In this document: in pieces, positions 7,417-14,685 of the stretch | How positions within the stretch are numbered: position 1 is the first letter of the stretch | Layout: each line of letters starts with the position of its first letter | Assembly: GCA_964374115.1 (NCBI GenBank) | Contig: CAYJXK010000020.1 | Coordinates: forward strand, 1 to 16,141 | Direction of reading: 5' to 3' | DNA length: 16,141 nt | Origin: CAYJXK01 sp964374115 | Lineage (GTDB): Bacteria > Patescibacteriota > Patescibacteriia > Magasanikbacterales > UBA922 | Notes under the pieces: model-generated | The model's database searches: none | Told to the model about the DNA's origin: nothing | The model's input: the letters and a program-made list of their open reading frames with translations, nothing else | Program-made: the position numbers and the translations under genes

Positions 7417-8529
7417 TCATGCCATGTCCAAAGATAAATGCTTTCGAGATATGATTTGCTCGAGAGAAAGAACCGTTCGACCAGAACGGAGCGGCCCGTC
7501 TGTGGCGATCATTCGGGCGGCATAGGCTAATACTACTCCAGAAAGCTCAGCCGCTCCTCCAAGCTGTGGCCAAGAATATACTGTCTTGCCAATCTCGTCA
7601 ACCGAAGCCCGCATGCGAGGCGTCACAGAAGCCGCGCCAATTATCTTACCAATGATCTTGCCCATATCGAGTGGCGTGGCTGTTTTCATTTTTTTCTTTA
7701 CGTGCGGAGTGATGACGCCATGCAGTATAGACAATTTTGGATTTGTATCATATCGCTCTACATCCAATACAACACCGTCGCCATTGTCTGCGGCCATAAT
7801 TACAGGAATACGATACGCTTTTGCCATTTTTCGAATTTCGACTTTGAGCAATATATCATCCATTTCATCAATGAGAAGCCCCACAGGACGAGGTGTAACC
7901 AAAAATTTTTTTATACTCTTTTTTGAAATCCCAACAGGATACAGGGAAAGACGCGCGTACGGATTCATTTGATAAATCTGATGTGCCACTGCCATTGTTT
8001 TATTTTGTCCTACAAAGGAAAATCCTAACCGGATTCGATTTAAATTTGATCCGCTGAGAATATCATGATCTGCCAGTCGCATTTCTTTTCCACCCCCCTG
8101 CATCACAATGCTAAGCGCCGCATGGCTCCCAACCGAAAGACCAACGATCGCGACAGACAATTCTCGAAATGTTCTTTGTTCCTCTGATGTAATAAGGTAT
8201 TTATTTCGAGCGGTTCGCAATTCCTCATGCAAATTTTCTTCTAAAAAATGAACAAGCTCGCGGGACCAGGGGAAAAAGAACCACGTGCCACAGTGATCCA
8301 ATCGGTGACCGGAAATATGTGCGCGAGAAAATTGTCTCCATATCATATTCATTTTTGCCGGATTGTGACGGTACTCTGGAAAACGAAGATCGCAAATTTC
8401 TCGCAACATCGTGTGGTACTGATCAACGACTCTGACACCGCGACGTTTTCGTAAATGTTCATATCGTCGTCTCTCATGATTGTCTTGTACATTCAAACGC
8501 AGCATCTGCTGGTCGGCTGATTGTCGCAT
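7417..8529 (-). CDS. ThiF/E1-like adenylyltransferase (Rv1355c N-terminal type)
   Basis: An E1-like enzyme of the ThiF/MoeB/HesA fold, which binds ATP and adenylates a carboxylate, typically a protein C-terminus. Numbered from the ATG at 8529 (370 residues): an N-terminal region with GTWFFFPWSRELVHFLEE, LRTARNKYLIT then EEQ, the nucleotide loop VAIVGLSVGSHAA (126-138), ADHDILSGSNLNR (153-165, with the conserved Asp and Arg), VGQNK (Lys177) and LLIDEMDD (218-225). The usual zinc Cys pairs and a catalytic Cys are absent: the only two cysteines (46 and 80) lie before the nucleotide loop. The block layout matches the ThiF half of Rv1355c/MoeY-type proteins, including late PQLGGAAELSG and LRSGR segments. 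A TTG two codons upstream (8535) is possible. It is first in the five-gene operon, about 47 bases after the predicted transcription start. Its substrate is unknown. Confidence 0.85.
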   Translation of the reverse strand: MRQSADQQMLRLNVQDNHERRRYEHLRKRRGVRVVDQYHTMLREICDLRFPEYRHNPAKMNMIWRQFSRAHISGHRLDHCGTWFFFPWSRELVHFLEENLHEELRTARNKYLITSEEQRTFRELSVAIVGLSVGSHAALSIVMQGGGKEMRLADHDILSGSNLNRIRLGFSFVGQNKTMAVAHQIYQMNPYARLSLYPVGISKKSIKKFLVTPRPVGLLIDEMDDILLKVEIRKMAKAYRIPVIMAADNGDGVVLDVERYDTNPKLSILHGVITPHVKKKMKTATPLDMGKIIGKIIGAASVTPRMRASVDEIGKTVYSWPQLGGAAELSGVVLAYAARMIATDGPLRSGRTVLSLEQIISRKHLSLDMA

Positions 8530-8582
8530 AATCAAAAAATATTGACTATCATGAACGAATCTTTTTTGTTCAGTTCAAAAAA

Positions 8583-8611
8583 AGTATACATTTTTTCTAT
8601 TCAAAAATCAA
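8583..8611 (-). promoter_or_regulatory. Sigma-70 type promoter of the five-gene operon
   Basis: On the minus strand TTGATT (8611-8606) is followed after exactly 17 bases by TATACT (8588-8583, five of six matches to TATAAT). The expected start near 8576 leaves a leader of about 47 bases before the ThiF-like ATG. The leader contains a small inverted repeat TGAAC/GTTCA (8552-8572). The 150-base spacer to argS holds no clear terminator, only an imperfect inverted repeat at 8634-8655 without a U-run, so some read-through from argS is possible. Confidence 0.55.
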
Positions 8612-8679
8612 TCACTCGTCTTGTGCAATACAACATGATCCCGAACAGGCCCATGAAACAATGGAGGTGTGGATAGACA

Positions 8680-10410
8680 TTACATCTCCTCCACCGCCTC
8701 AATCCCAAGAAGATAAAGTCCGCGTATCATGACCGTCTCTACTGCCACAATGAGCTGAAGTCGAAATAGACGCACTTCCTCATCCTCTGCTTGAATAACC
8801 GGACACGCGGTATAAAATGTATTAAAATCTTGCGCGAGAGAAAAGAGATATTTGGCAATTGCTCCCGGATCAAGTGTTTCTGCGGCTCGCTTTGTGATAT
8901 CTCCAAATTGCGCGATCGTAAGAATCAACTTTTTTTCTTTGGCAGAAAGAGTGGGGGGAATACGTATACGCGCACTTTCCGATTGTATGTATTTTCCTCC
9001 TGCTTTCCGCTGAATACTCCGAATACGAGCAACAATATAGAGAAGATACGGCCCGCTATCTCCAGACGTGCGGATTGATTTCTCAAGATCAAACTCAATG
9101 TCATTTCCGACTCCTGTTTTCAAAAATCCATATTTCACTGCCGCCATGGTCACGCGCTCACTCGTCGCCACATCCATCGCACGATCGGATAGCGCCACAT
9201 GCGCTTCGAGTTTTTTCTTGACCTCATCAAGAAGCCATTCCCCAAGAACAACATGCCCTGTCCGAGAACTCATTTTTTCTTCTTTGAGATGCACCCAGCC
9301 ATAGATAAGATGTTTTTCTTTTTCCTTGCTTTCTGGCACAACCTGTTCGAGCGCCTTGAATACGACTTCAAAATAACCGCTCTGTTCTTTGCTGACCACA
9401 TGAATAATCTGATCAGGATGATGTTCGGAAAATTGCAACTCACCAAGCGCCATCTCTTTTGCCTCGTATACAGGAAATCCCTGACTCGTGATAAAGACTC
9501 GGTCATGCGCTCCGTACTTATTCCCGGGAAAAATAATAGCGCCGTCGCTCTTTCCAAATACCCCTTTTTCTAAAAATACTCTCACCAATTCTTCCCCACG
9601 TTCATACACTTCGGATTCAAAATACAGCCGATCAAAATGCGAACCGACTCGACGGTAGATAGAGTCAAAATATGCAAGACTCCACGCGCGAGTCGTTTCA
9701 TACACGTCCCAAATCGAAGGATCTCGCGCGTATATTTTTTTATTGAGTTCAATGATTTCAGTCTTTGCTCCTTCATTTTCTTCATATGCTTTGCTTCCAG
9801 CAACATAGGCTTCTCCAAGAAACGCAATCTTTTCGTGGATTGAGTGAGACGTATATTCATGCAACAAATCCTCAAGGCTGATGGCTGACGGCTGATGGCT
9901 GATAATCCCCCACAAACATTTCGCAATATGCATCCCCACATCGCCCTGATAATTTACTCGAATCACAGTGTAACCTGCGTTTTCAAGCAGACGCACGATG
10001 CTTTCTCCTGTTACGATATTGCGCAGATGCCCGATATGAAATGCTTTGTGCGTGTTTGGATGCGCGAACTCGACCATGATTTTTTTACCGCGTCCAAAGA
10101 AATGCGTGCCAAACTGTCCATCAATCTCAGGTAATACTAATTTCGCGACTTCCTGACCATTGAGAAAAAAATTGACAAACGGCCCGACTGCACGGACATC
10201 GTCAATGACGTTTGACGTTTGACGTTTGACGTTTGATTCGATATCTTTCGCCATTTCCACCGGATTTTTTCCTTCTTTTTTCGCGATATCAAAACACGGC
10301 AGCGCCAGATCGCCCATCTCTGAGCGAGGAGGAGAAGTAAACGCCGGAGGATTCTTGATACCGACTGCGAAAAGAATGGCGCGGATATTTTTTTCAACAT
10401 GATCTATCAT
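8680..10410 (-). CDS. argS: Arginyl-tRNA synthetase
   Basis: A complete 576-residue class I arginyl-tRNA synthetase, charging tRNA-Arg in the cytoplasm. The N-terminal Add-1 domain (about 1-95) is followed by the catalytic core with HIGH in AFHIGHLRN (125-128), the NYQGDVGMHIAK segment, and KMSS in EEKMSSRTG (379-382). The DALR-type anticodon-binding domain (about 455-576) ends in the family-typical YLLGIEAVEEM. The ATG at 10410 lies 4 bases after the tyrS stop with GGTGA just before it, so translation is probably coupled. Two heptanucleotide repeats are read in frame, at residues 60-69 and 170-179, both in regions not conserved in ArgS. It is the last gene of a valS-tyrS-argS row. Confidence 0.97.
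   Translation of the reverse strand: MIDHVEKNIRAILFAVGIKNPPAFTSPPRSEMGDLALPCFDIAKKEGKNPVEMAKDIESNVKRQTSNVIDDVRAVGPFVNFFLNGQEVAKLVLPEIDGQFGTHFFGRGKKIMVEFAHPNTHKAFHIGHLRNIVTGESIVRLLENAGYTVIRVNYQGDVGMHIAKCLWGIISHQPSAISLEDLLHEYTSHSIHEKIAFLGEAYVAGSKAYEENEGAKTEIIELNKKIYARDPSIWDVYETTRAWSLAYFDSIYRRVGSHFDRLYFESEVYERGEELVRVFLEKGVFGKSDGAIIFPGNKYGAHDRVFITSQGFPVYEAKEMALGELQFSEHHPDQIIHVVSKEQSGYFEVVFKALEQVVPESKEKEKHLIYGWVHLKEEKMSSRTGHVVLGEWLLDEVKKKLEAHVALSDRAMDVATSERVTMAAVKYGFLKTGVGNDIEFDLEKSIRTSGDSGPYLLYIVARIRSIQRKAGGKYIQSESARIRIPPTLSAKEKKLILTIAQFGDITKRAAETLDPGAIAKYLFSLAQDFNTFYTACPVIQAEDEEVRLFRLQLIVAVETVMIRGLYLLGIEAVEEM
9876..9903. repeat. Four-copy heptanucleotide repeat (GGCTGAT) in argS
   Basis: GGCTGAT, GGCTGAC, GGCTGAT, GGCTGAT lie in perfect succession: 28 bases with one substitution. 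On the coding strand it gives residues 170-179 of ArgS, read as SHQPSAIS. It falls in the variable segment after the NYQGDVGMHIAK block of the catalytic domain. Confidence 0.9.
10206..10233. repeat. Four-copy heptanucleotide repeat (TGACGTT) in argS
   Basis: Four perfect tandem copies of TGACGTT, 28 bases, followed by a partial TGA. On the coding strand it gives residues 60-69 of ArgS, read as NVKRQTSNV. It lies inside the N-terminal Add-1 domain, between helix-forming MAKDIES and the conserved VGPFVNFFL segment. Confidence 0.92.
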
Positions 10411-10414
10411 AGTT

Positions 10415-11608
10415 TCACCCCACCTTCACAAAAAATCTTTTTCCTTTTTGCACCACGTCTCCACGCGCGACAGACGACTCATGCGAAGAAATCTTCGTAT
10501 TATTTATTTTTACTCCCCCGCCCGCAATTGCCCGACGAGCATCTGTTTTGCTAGAAGCAAAACCTGCTTCGACAAGCACGGTGATAATATCATAGGATGA
10601 AGGTTTGAATTCTGGAATGGTACCTGGCTGATCATGCTGTTGAATGACGGTCGCAAAATGCTCTTGGCCTTTTTGTGCTGCTTTTTCTCCTAAAAATATA
10701 CTGGTAATTTCCGACGCAAGACGTAATTTCATATCTCGCGGATTTTCTCCGCCGTCCATTGCGGTTTCCATGTCACGAATCTCTGCCATTGGTATTCGGG
10801 TACAAAGTGCAAATGCTGAAATGATCATCTCGTCAGTCCAACGCATCACTTTGCCAAACATATCTTCTGGAGTATCAGAAAGAGTAATCATATTTCCCTC
10901 GCTTTTCCCCATTTTCTTTCCTGTGGTGTCTGCGAGCAGTTTCATGGAGAGGACAAACGTCTGCTTCTTTTCCATCTCTTCGATATATTCTCGTCCCGCG
11001 AGCATATTGAATGTCTGATCATTGCCGCCAACTTGCCCGTCTACTTTCATCTCATACATATCGTATGCCTGCAAGACTGGATAGAGAAATTCATGGACAT
11101 AAATGGTCTTCCCTTGTTTCAAGCGTTCTTGAAACATGTCTCGTTCCAAAAGCCGAGGAACAGTAAAGTGGCTTGTGATTTCGAGGACATCGGCAAATGT
11201 GAGTGGATCTGACCATGTGCTATTGAATCGAATTTCGACTGGATTATCTCCGTCAAAATCGAGAATGGTTGCGGCTTGTTCCTCATATATCGCACAATTC
11301 TTGCGAACTTCTTCTCTCGTCAGCTTTTTTCGCGCAGCCATTTTATCCGTGGGATCTCCAATCATCCCAGTAAAATCACCAATCAAAAAAATCACTTTAT
11401 GCCCAAGATCTTGAAATTGTCTCAGTTTCAGAAGCGTAATGCCGTGGCCAATGTGCAGTGTTGGAGCGGTGGGGTCGTATCCGGTATACAGGGAGAGCTG
11501 ACGCCCTCCTACCAATTCTTTTTCAAGAAATTCTTTCGACGGATACACGTGTTCCACACCGCGTGTAAGAAGTTCATTGATTTTTTTTTGATCTATAATC
11601 ACTGGCAT
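10415..11608 (-). CDS. tyrS: Tyrosyl-tRNA synthetase
   Basis: A complete class I tyrosyl-tRNA synthetase of 397 residues from the chosen start. It shows LYTGYDPTAPTLHIGHG (40-56) with HIGH at 52-55, YPVLQAYDM and VGGNDQTFNM of the tyrosine/ATP pocket, and KMSKS as KMGKS in GKKMGKSEGNM (230-240). The C-terminal S4 RNA-binding domain covers the last ~60 residues (LVEAGFASSKTDARRAIAGG). The frame opens at ATG 11692, overlapping the valS stop as ATGA, but the first 28 residues are basic and unlike the family. MPVIIDQKKINELLTRG from ATG 11608 matches normal TyrS N-termini and has AAGAAG about 10 bases upstream. If 11608 is right, an 80-base spacer separates it from valS. It is followed after 4 bases by argS. 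Confidence 0.96.
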   Translation of the reverse strand: MPVIIDQKKINELLTRGVEHVYPSKEFLEKELVGGRQLSLYTGYDPTAPTLHIGHGITLLKLRQFQDLGHKVIFLIGDFTGMIGDPTDKMAARKKLTREEVRKNCAIYEEQAATILDFDGDNPVEIRFNSTWSDPLTFADVLEITSHFTVPRLLERDMFQERLKQGKTIYVHEFLYPVLQAYDMYEMKVDGQVGGNDQTFNMLAGREYIEEMEKKQTFVLSMKLLADTTGKKMGKSEGNMITLSDTPEDMFGKVMRWTDEMIISAFALCTRIPMAEIRDMETAMDGGENPRDMKLRLASEITSIFLGEKAAQKGQEHFATVIQQHDQPGTIPEFKPSSYDIITVLVEAGFASSKTDARRAIAGGGVKINNTKISSHESSVARGDVVQKGKRFFVKVG

Positions 11609-11688
11609 ATCATTATTCTTCTTTTGGCGCGTCCTCGATGCATGGAGTCGCGCTGACATAAAAATTATACGGAATGACGCCTTTGAGT

Positions 11689-14559
11689 TCATTCGTGAGA
11701 TACGCTCGATCCATAACTTGTTAGTAAGTCAAGTTGGGAGACAAGTTGATCGCGCTTTGCCTGTGCGTCATGAAATTTTTTCTTTTCTGCCTCGACAATA
11801 GCTTCAGGCGCATGCTGGGTAAACTCAGTATTATTCAAACGCTTTGTAAGAGATGTCATATATCTTTCGAGGGATATCAGTTCTTTCTCAATCCTGTGGC
11901 GCTCTTTTGCGATATCAATGACGCCACTCAGATGAACAAACACACGCACTCCTTCTGCCGGTATGAGACCAACACTCTGCGGAGGTGGAGAGCCTTCTCC
12001 CGCAATCGTGAGAGACGATACACGCGTAAGATGCTTCACGATCTCTGATTCTTTGTCGAGAAGCACGGAATATTTTTCTGTGTGAATGGTGACAGCAATC
12101 TCCTTCTTTGGTTCTATGTTATATTCATTTCGGATGGTGCGGATGGCGGTGATTATGGATTGAATAATTGAAAATGCATGAAGCACTTCCGAATCAGGCC
12201 TGCCCGCTGAAACCCCACCGGGCGGGACGAAAGAAGGCCACGATTGCGCCATCAACAATCCTTGATGCTTCAGATTCCCCCAAATCGCCTCAGTCACAAA
12301 CGGCATATACGGATGCCAGAGTTTCAGAATGGTTTCCAATACATACAACAGTATATCAGATTTTCCATTTTCGATCTTCGAAATTTCAAGATACCAATCC
12401 GCGAGTTCGTTCCATGTAAAATCACGGAGCTTTTCTCCGGCGGCAGAAAATCGGAAATGGTCGAGATCGTCGGTGACATCAACAATGAGTTGGTTGAGAC
12501 GAGATAAAATCCATTGGTCAGCGAGAGACAAATTGTTCGATTGTTCAATTGTTTTCACGTTGGTGTGTTGGTGTGTTAAAATAAACCGCGCGACATTCCA
12601 CAACTTATTCACCAAATTCCTCGCTCCCTCAACTTTCTCATCATAAAACTTCGCGTCATTCCCTGGAGAAATACCACTGACCAAACTAAATCGAAGCGCG
12701 TCTGTTCCATATTCCTCGATCACATCAAGCGGGTCAACGGTATTGCCAGATGATTTAGAAAATTTCTTGCCCATTTCATCACGCAAAATTCCATGGATAT
12801 ACACATCGCGAAATGGAATTTGATCAAGAGCGTATGTACTCATGAGAATCATCCGTGCCATCCAAAAAAAGAGAATTTCATATCCCATTTGCATCCAACT
12901 GGTGGGGTGAAATGTTTTGAGATCATCTGTTTGACCAGGCCATCCCAATGTGGAAAATGTCCAAAGGCCCGAGCTAAACCAGGTATCAAGAGTATCGGGA
13001 TCTTGCTCAAGATTATCTGTTCCACAATGCGGACAGGTCTGCGGTGGTGTGGTCGAGACAATTGGTTCTACGCAGGCTCTCGTGCACGCACTGCCTTCCT
13101 GTTTGTCCCCAATGCAATACCACACTGGAATCCGATGTCCCCACCAAATTTGCCGCGAGACGCACCAATCACGCAAGGTATCTATCCATTGAAAATATAT
13201 TTTTTCAAAACGATCTGGTGTCATTGTTACTTTCTGATTTGGGTCGCCGGTATGGCCGATAGTAACTGCCTCCCGCATTAAATCTTTTAATGTTTTTCCT
13301 CGTCCTGGTATTTCTTTGTCCACATGCACAAACCACTGCCTAGAAATCATTGGCTCCACAATTGTATTTGACCGATAACACAATGGCACACGATGGACAT
13401 ACTTCGAATCTTGTCCAACGATGATGCCCATCTCTTGCATAACGGCAACTGCTTTTTTTCTGGCTTCTTCAATGATCATGCCTGCGCATGGCCCTGCCAC
13501 CTCAGTCATTCGGCCATCAAAATCAATTTTTTGAATAAACGTCTCATCAAGTCCTCGACGTTTGGCTACATCATAATCATCAGCTGAATGAGACGAGGAA
13601 ATAGTCATGGCGCCTGTTCCCTTTTCCATATCAATCACTTCATCCGCGATCACATAAAATTTTCTCTTTGCCGCGTAGGTGTCAAACTCAAATGCGCGCC
13701 CCTCTAAATCCTTGCCCTGTACTGTTTCGACAACTTCAAATGTACTCTGCGGCTCGAGATGATTCATAATTTCTTGGAACTGTTCTTTCTTTCCAAAAAT
13801 ATTTTTGGAGACGATAAGATGATCCTCCTGCCTTTCTTTGTTCACAAATTTTAGTCGCACATACTCTCCTTCGGGATGAACCAGAAGCGGCGAATCAGCG
13901 CATTTTGTCTCTGGCCGCACTGTGCCGATCACAAACTCGCCACAACGAATATAATAGAATGGCTCTTCTCGATCTTCCCAAATAAGTTCATCGTCTGAAA
14001 GGACGGAATGCGCGCCAATAGACCAATTCACCATACGTGTGCCACGATAAATAAGATCATCATGGTACATGCGCACAAACACCTCATTCACCGCTCGATT
14101 GCGAGGTTCATCAAAGGTATAGGCAAGGCGAGACCAATCCGCGCTTGTGCCCATTTTTTTTATCTGCGACAAAATTGTTGTCTTGGACTTCTCAGCGTAT
14201 TCACGAATGAGTTCAATCAGCTTTTCTCTCCCATAACGTTCACGAGGATTGGGCATCCCTTTTTCCACCAATATTTTCTCCACTTTCGCCTGTGTCGCAA
14301 CTGCCGCATGATCTGTCCCAGGCAAGAGAAGCACTTTTTTCCCTCGCATGCGCTGGAATCGGGCCATGATATCCATGAGCGTATTTTCGAGCGCATGACC
14401 AAGATGAAGCACGCCGGTTACGTTTGGTGGCGGCATCATGATGGAGTACGGATCGCCGGAAAGATTGTCAGAATTAAACAAGCCGCTCTCTTTCCATTCC
14501 AGGTAGATATCATCCTCATGCTCTTTTGGATTGTAGGCCTTTGAAAGCTCTTTTGGCAT
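11689..14559 (-). CDS. valS: Valyl-tRNA synthetase
   Basis: A complete class I valyl-tRNA synthetase, 956 residues. It shows PPPNVTGVLHLGHAL with HIGH as HLGH at 52-55, the CP1 editing domain, LRDWCVSRQIWWGHRIP, a cysteine-rich zinc-like segment (CTRAC then TCPHC), DTWFSSGLW, and KMSKS as KFSKS at 599-603. The anticodon-binding domain follows, and a C-terminal coiled-coil arm (about 890-950) is typical of ValRS. The start at ATG 14559 gives MPKELSKAYNPKEHED, the normal ValS opening. The frame stays open upstream to 14982, but that stretch is not homologous and overlaps the divergent gene. A repeat-rich insert lies at residues 661-677. It is first in the three-synthetase row and has a candidate promoter at 14575-14603. 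Confidence 0.97.
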   Translation of the reverse strand: MPKELSKAYNPKEHEDDIYLEWKESGLFNSDNLSGDPYSIMMPPPNVTGVLHLGHALENTLMDIMARFQRMRGKKVLLLPGTDHAAVATQAKVEKILVEKGMPNPRERYGREKLIELIREYAEKSKTTILSQIKKMGTSADWSRLAYTFDEPRNRAVNEVFVRMYHDDLIYRGTRMVNWSIGAHSVLSDDELIWEDREEPFYYIRCGEFVIGTVRPETKCADSPLLVHPEGEYVRLKFVNKERQEDHLIVSKNIFGKKEQFQEIMNHLEPQSTFEVVETVQGKDLEGRAFEFDTYAAKRKFYVIADEVIDMEKGTGAMTISSSHSADDYDVAKRRGLDETFIQKIDFDGRMTEVAGPCAGMIIEEARKKAVAVMQEMGIIVGQDSKYVHRVPLCYRSNTIVEPMISRQWFVHVDKEIPGRGKTLKDLMREAVTIGHTGDPNQKVTMTPDRFEKIYFQWIDTLRDWCVSRQIWWGHRIPVWYCIGDKQEGSACTRACVEPIVSTTPPQTCPHCGTDNLEQDPDTLDTWFSSGLWTFSTLGWPGQTDDLKTFHPTSWMQMGYEILFFWMARMILMSTYALDQIPFRDVYIHGILRDEMGKKFSKSSGNTVDPLDVIEEYGTDALRFSLVSGISPGNDAKFYDEKVEGARNLVNKLWNVARFILTHQHTNVKTIEQSNNLSLADQWILSRLNQLIVDVTDDLDHFRFSAAGEKLRDFTWNELADWYLEISKIENGKSDILLYVLETILKLWHPYMPFVTEAIWGNLKHQGLLMAQSWPSFVPPGGVSAGRPDSEVLHAFSIIQSIITAIRTIRNEYNIEPKKEIAVTIHTEKYSVLLDKESEIVKHLTRVSSLTIAGEGSPPPQSVGLIPAEGVRVFVHLSGVIDIAKERHRIEKELISLERYMTSLTKRLNNTEFTQHAPEAIVEAEKKKFHDAQAKRDQLVSQLDLLTSYGSSVSHE
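12531..12577. repeat. Short 8-base repeats inserted in valS
   Basis: Two adjoining repeats: ATTGTTC-type units spaced by 8 bases (three copies, the last degenerate, 12532-12554), then two perfect copies of GTTGGTGT (12559-12574). On the coding strand they give residues 661-677, read as THQHTNVKTIEQSNN. The position is the linker between the catalytic core (ends NVARFIL) and the anticodon-binding domain (starts LSLADQWILSRLN). Confidence 0.75.
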
Positions 14560-14574
14560 AGAACATCTCGCTCC

Positions 14575-14603
14575 ACTGTATCGAAACAGAGCGAAAAAAT
14601 CAA
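14575..14603 (-). promoter_or_regulatory. valS: Candidate promoter of valS
   Basis: On the minus strand TTGATT (14603-14598) and TACAGT (14580-14575) are separated by 17 bases, each with four of six consensus matches. Transcription would start near 14568, leaving a leader of about 8 bases before the ATG at 14559. It lies back-to-back with the plus-strand promoter, with 7 bases between their -35 boxes. Confidence 0.35.
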
Positions 14604-14610
14604 GTGACAG

Positions 14611-14640
14611 TTGACAAAAGGATGGCCAAATGATAGACTG
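14611..14640 (+). promoter_or_regulatory. Promoter of the membrane-protein / DHH unit
   Basis: A perfect -35 TTGACA (14611-14616) is followed after 18 bases by TAGACT (14635-14640, four of six). The expected start near 14647 gives a leader of about 40 bases before the ATG at 14686. Confidence 0.5.
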
Positions 14641-14685
14641 ACATACCGTTTGTTTTCCGCTCAACTGGGGAGAAAAGGCAGTACC

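Noticed and set aside
3259..8529. Thiazole/oxazole-modified peptide (TOMM) cluster
   Set aside because: An E1-like protein with a flavin oxidoreductase is suggestive, but no YcaO cyclodehydratase and no precursor peptide are visible, and the lyase and ligase do not fit.
3259..8529. Photoactive yellow protein or aryl polyene pigment cluster
   Set aside because: The lyase-ligase pairing fits, but there is no PYP gene and no ketosynthase, acyl carrier or thioesterase gene in the window.
9876..10233. CRISPR array suggested by repeats in argS
   Set aside because: The units are 7 bases, directly adjacent without spacers, and lie inside a coding gene.
11609..11692. tyrS start at 11692 overlapping the valS stop as ATGA
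   Set aside because: The overlap is attractive, but the added 28 residues are basic and unlike TyrS, while MPVIIDQKKINELL at 11608 fits the family and has a purine-rich site upstream. It is kept as an alternative.
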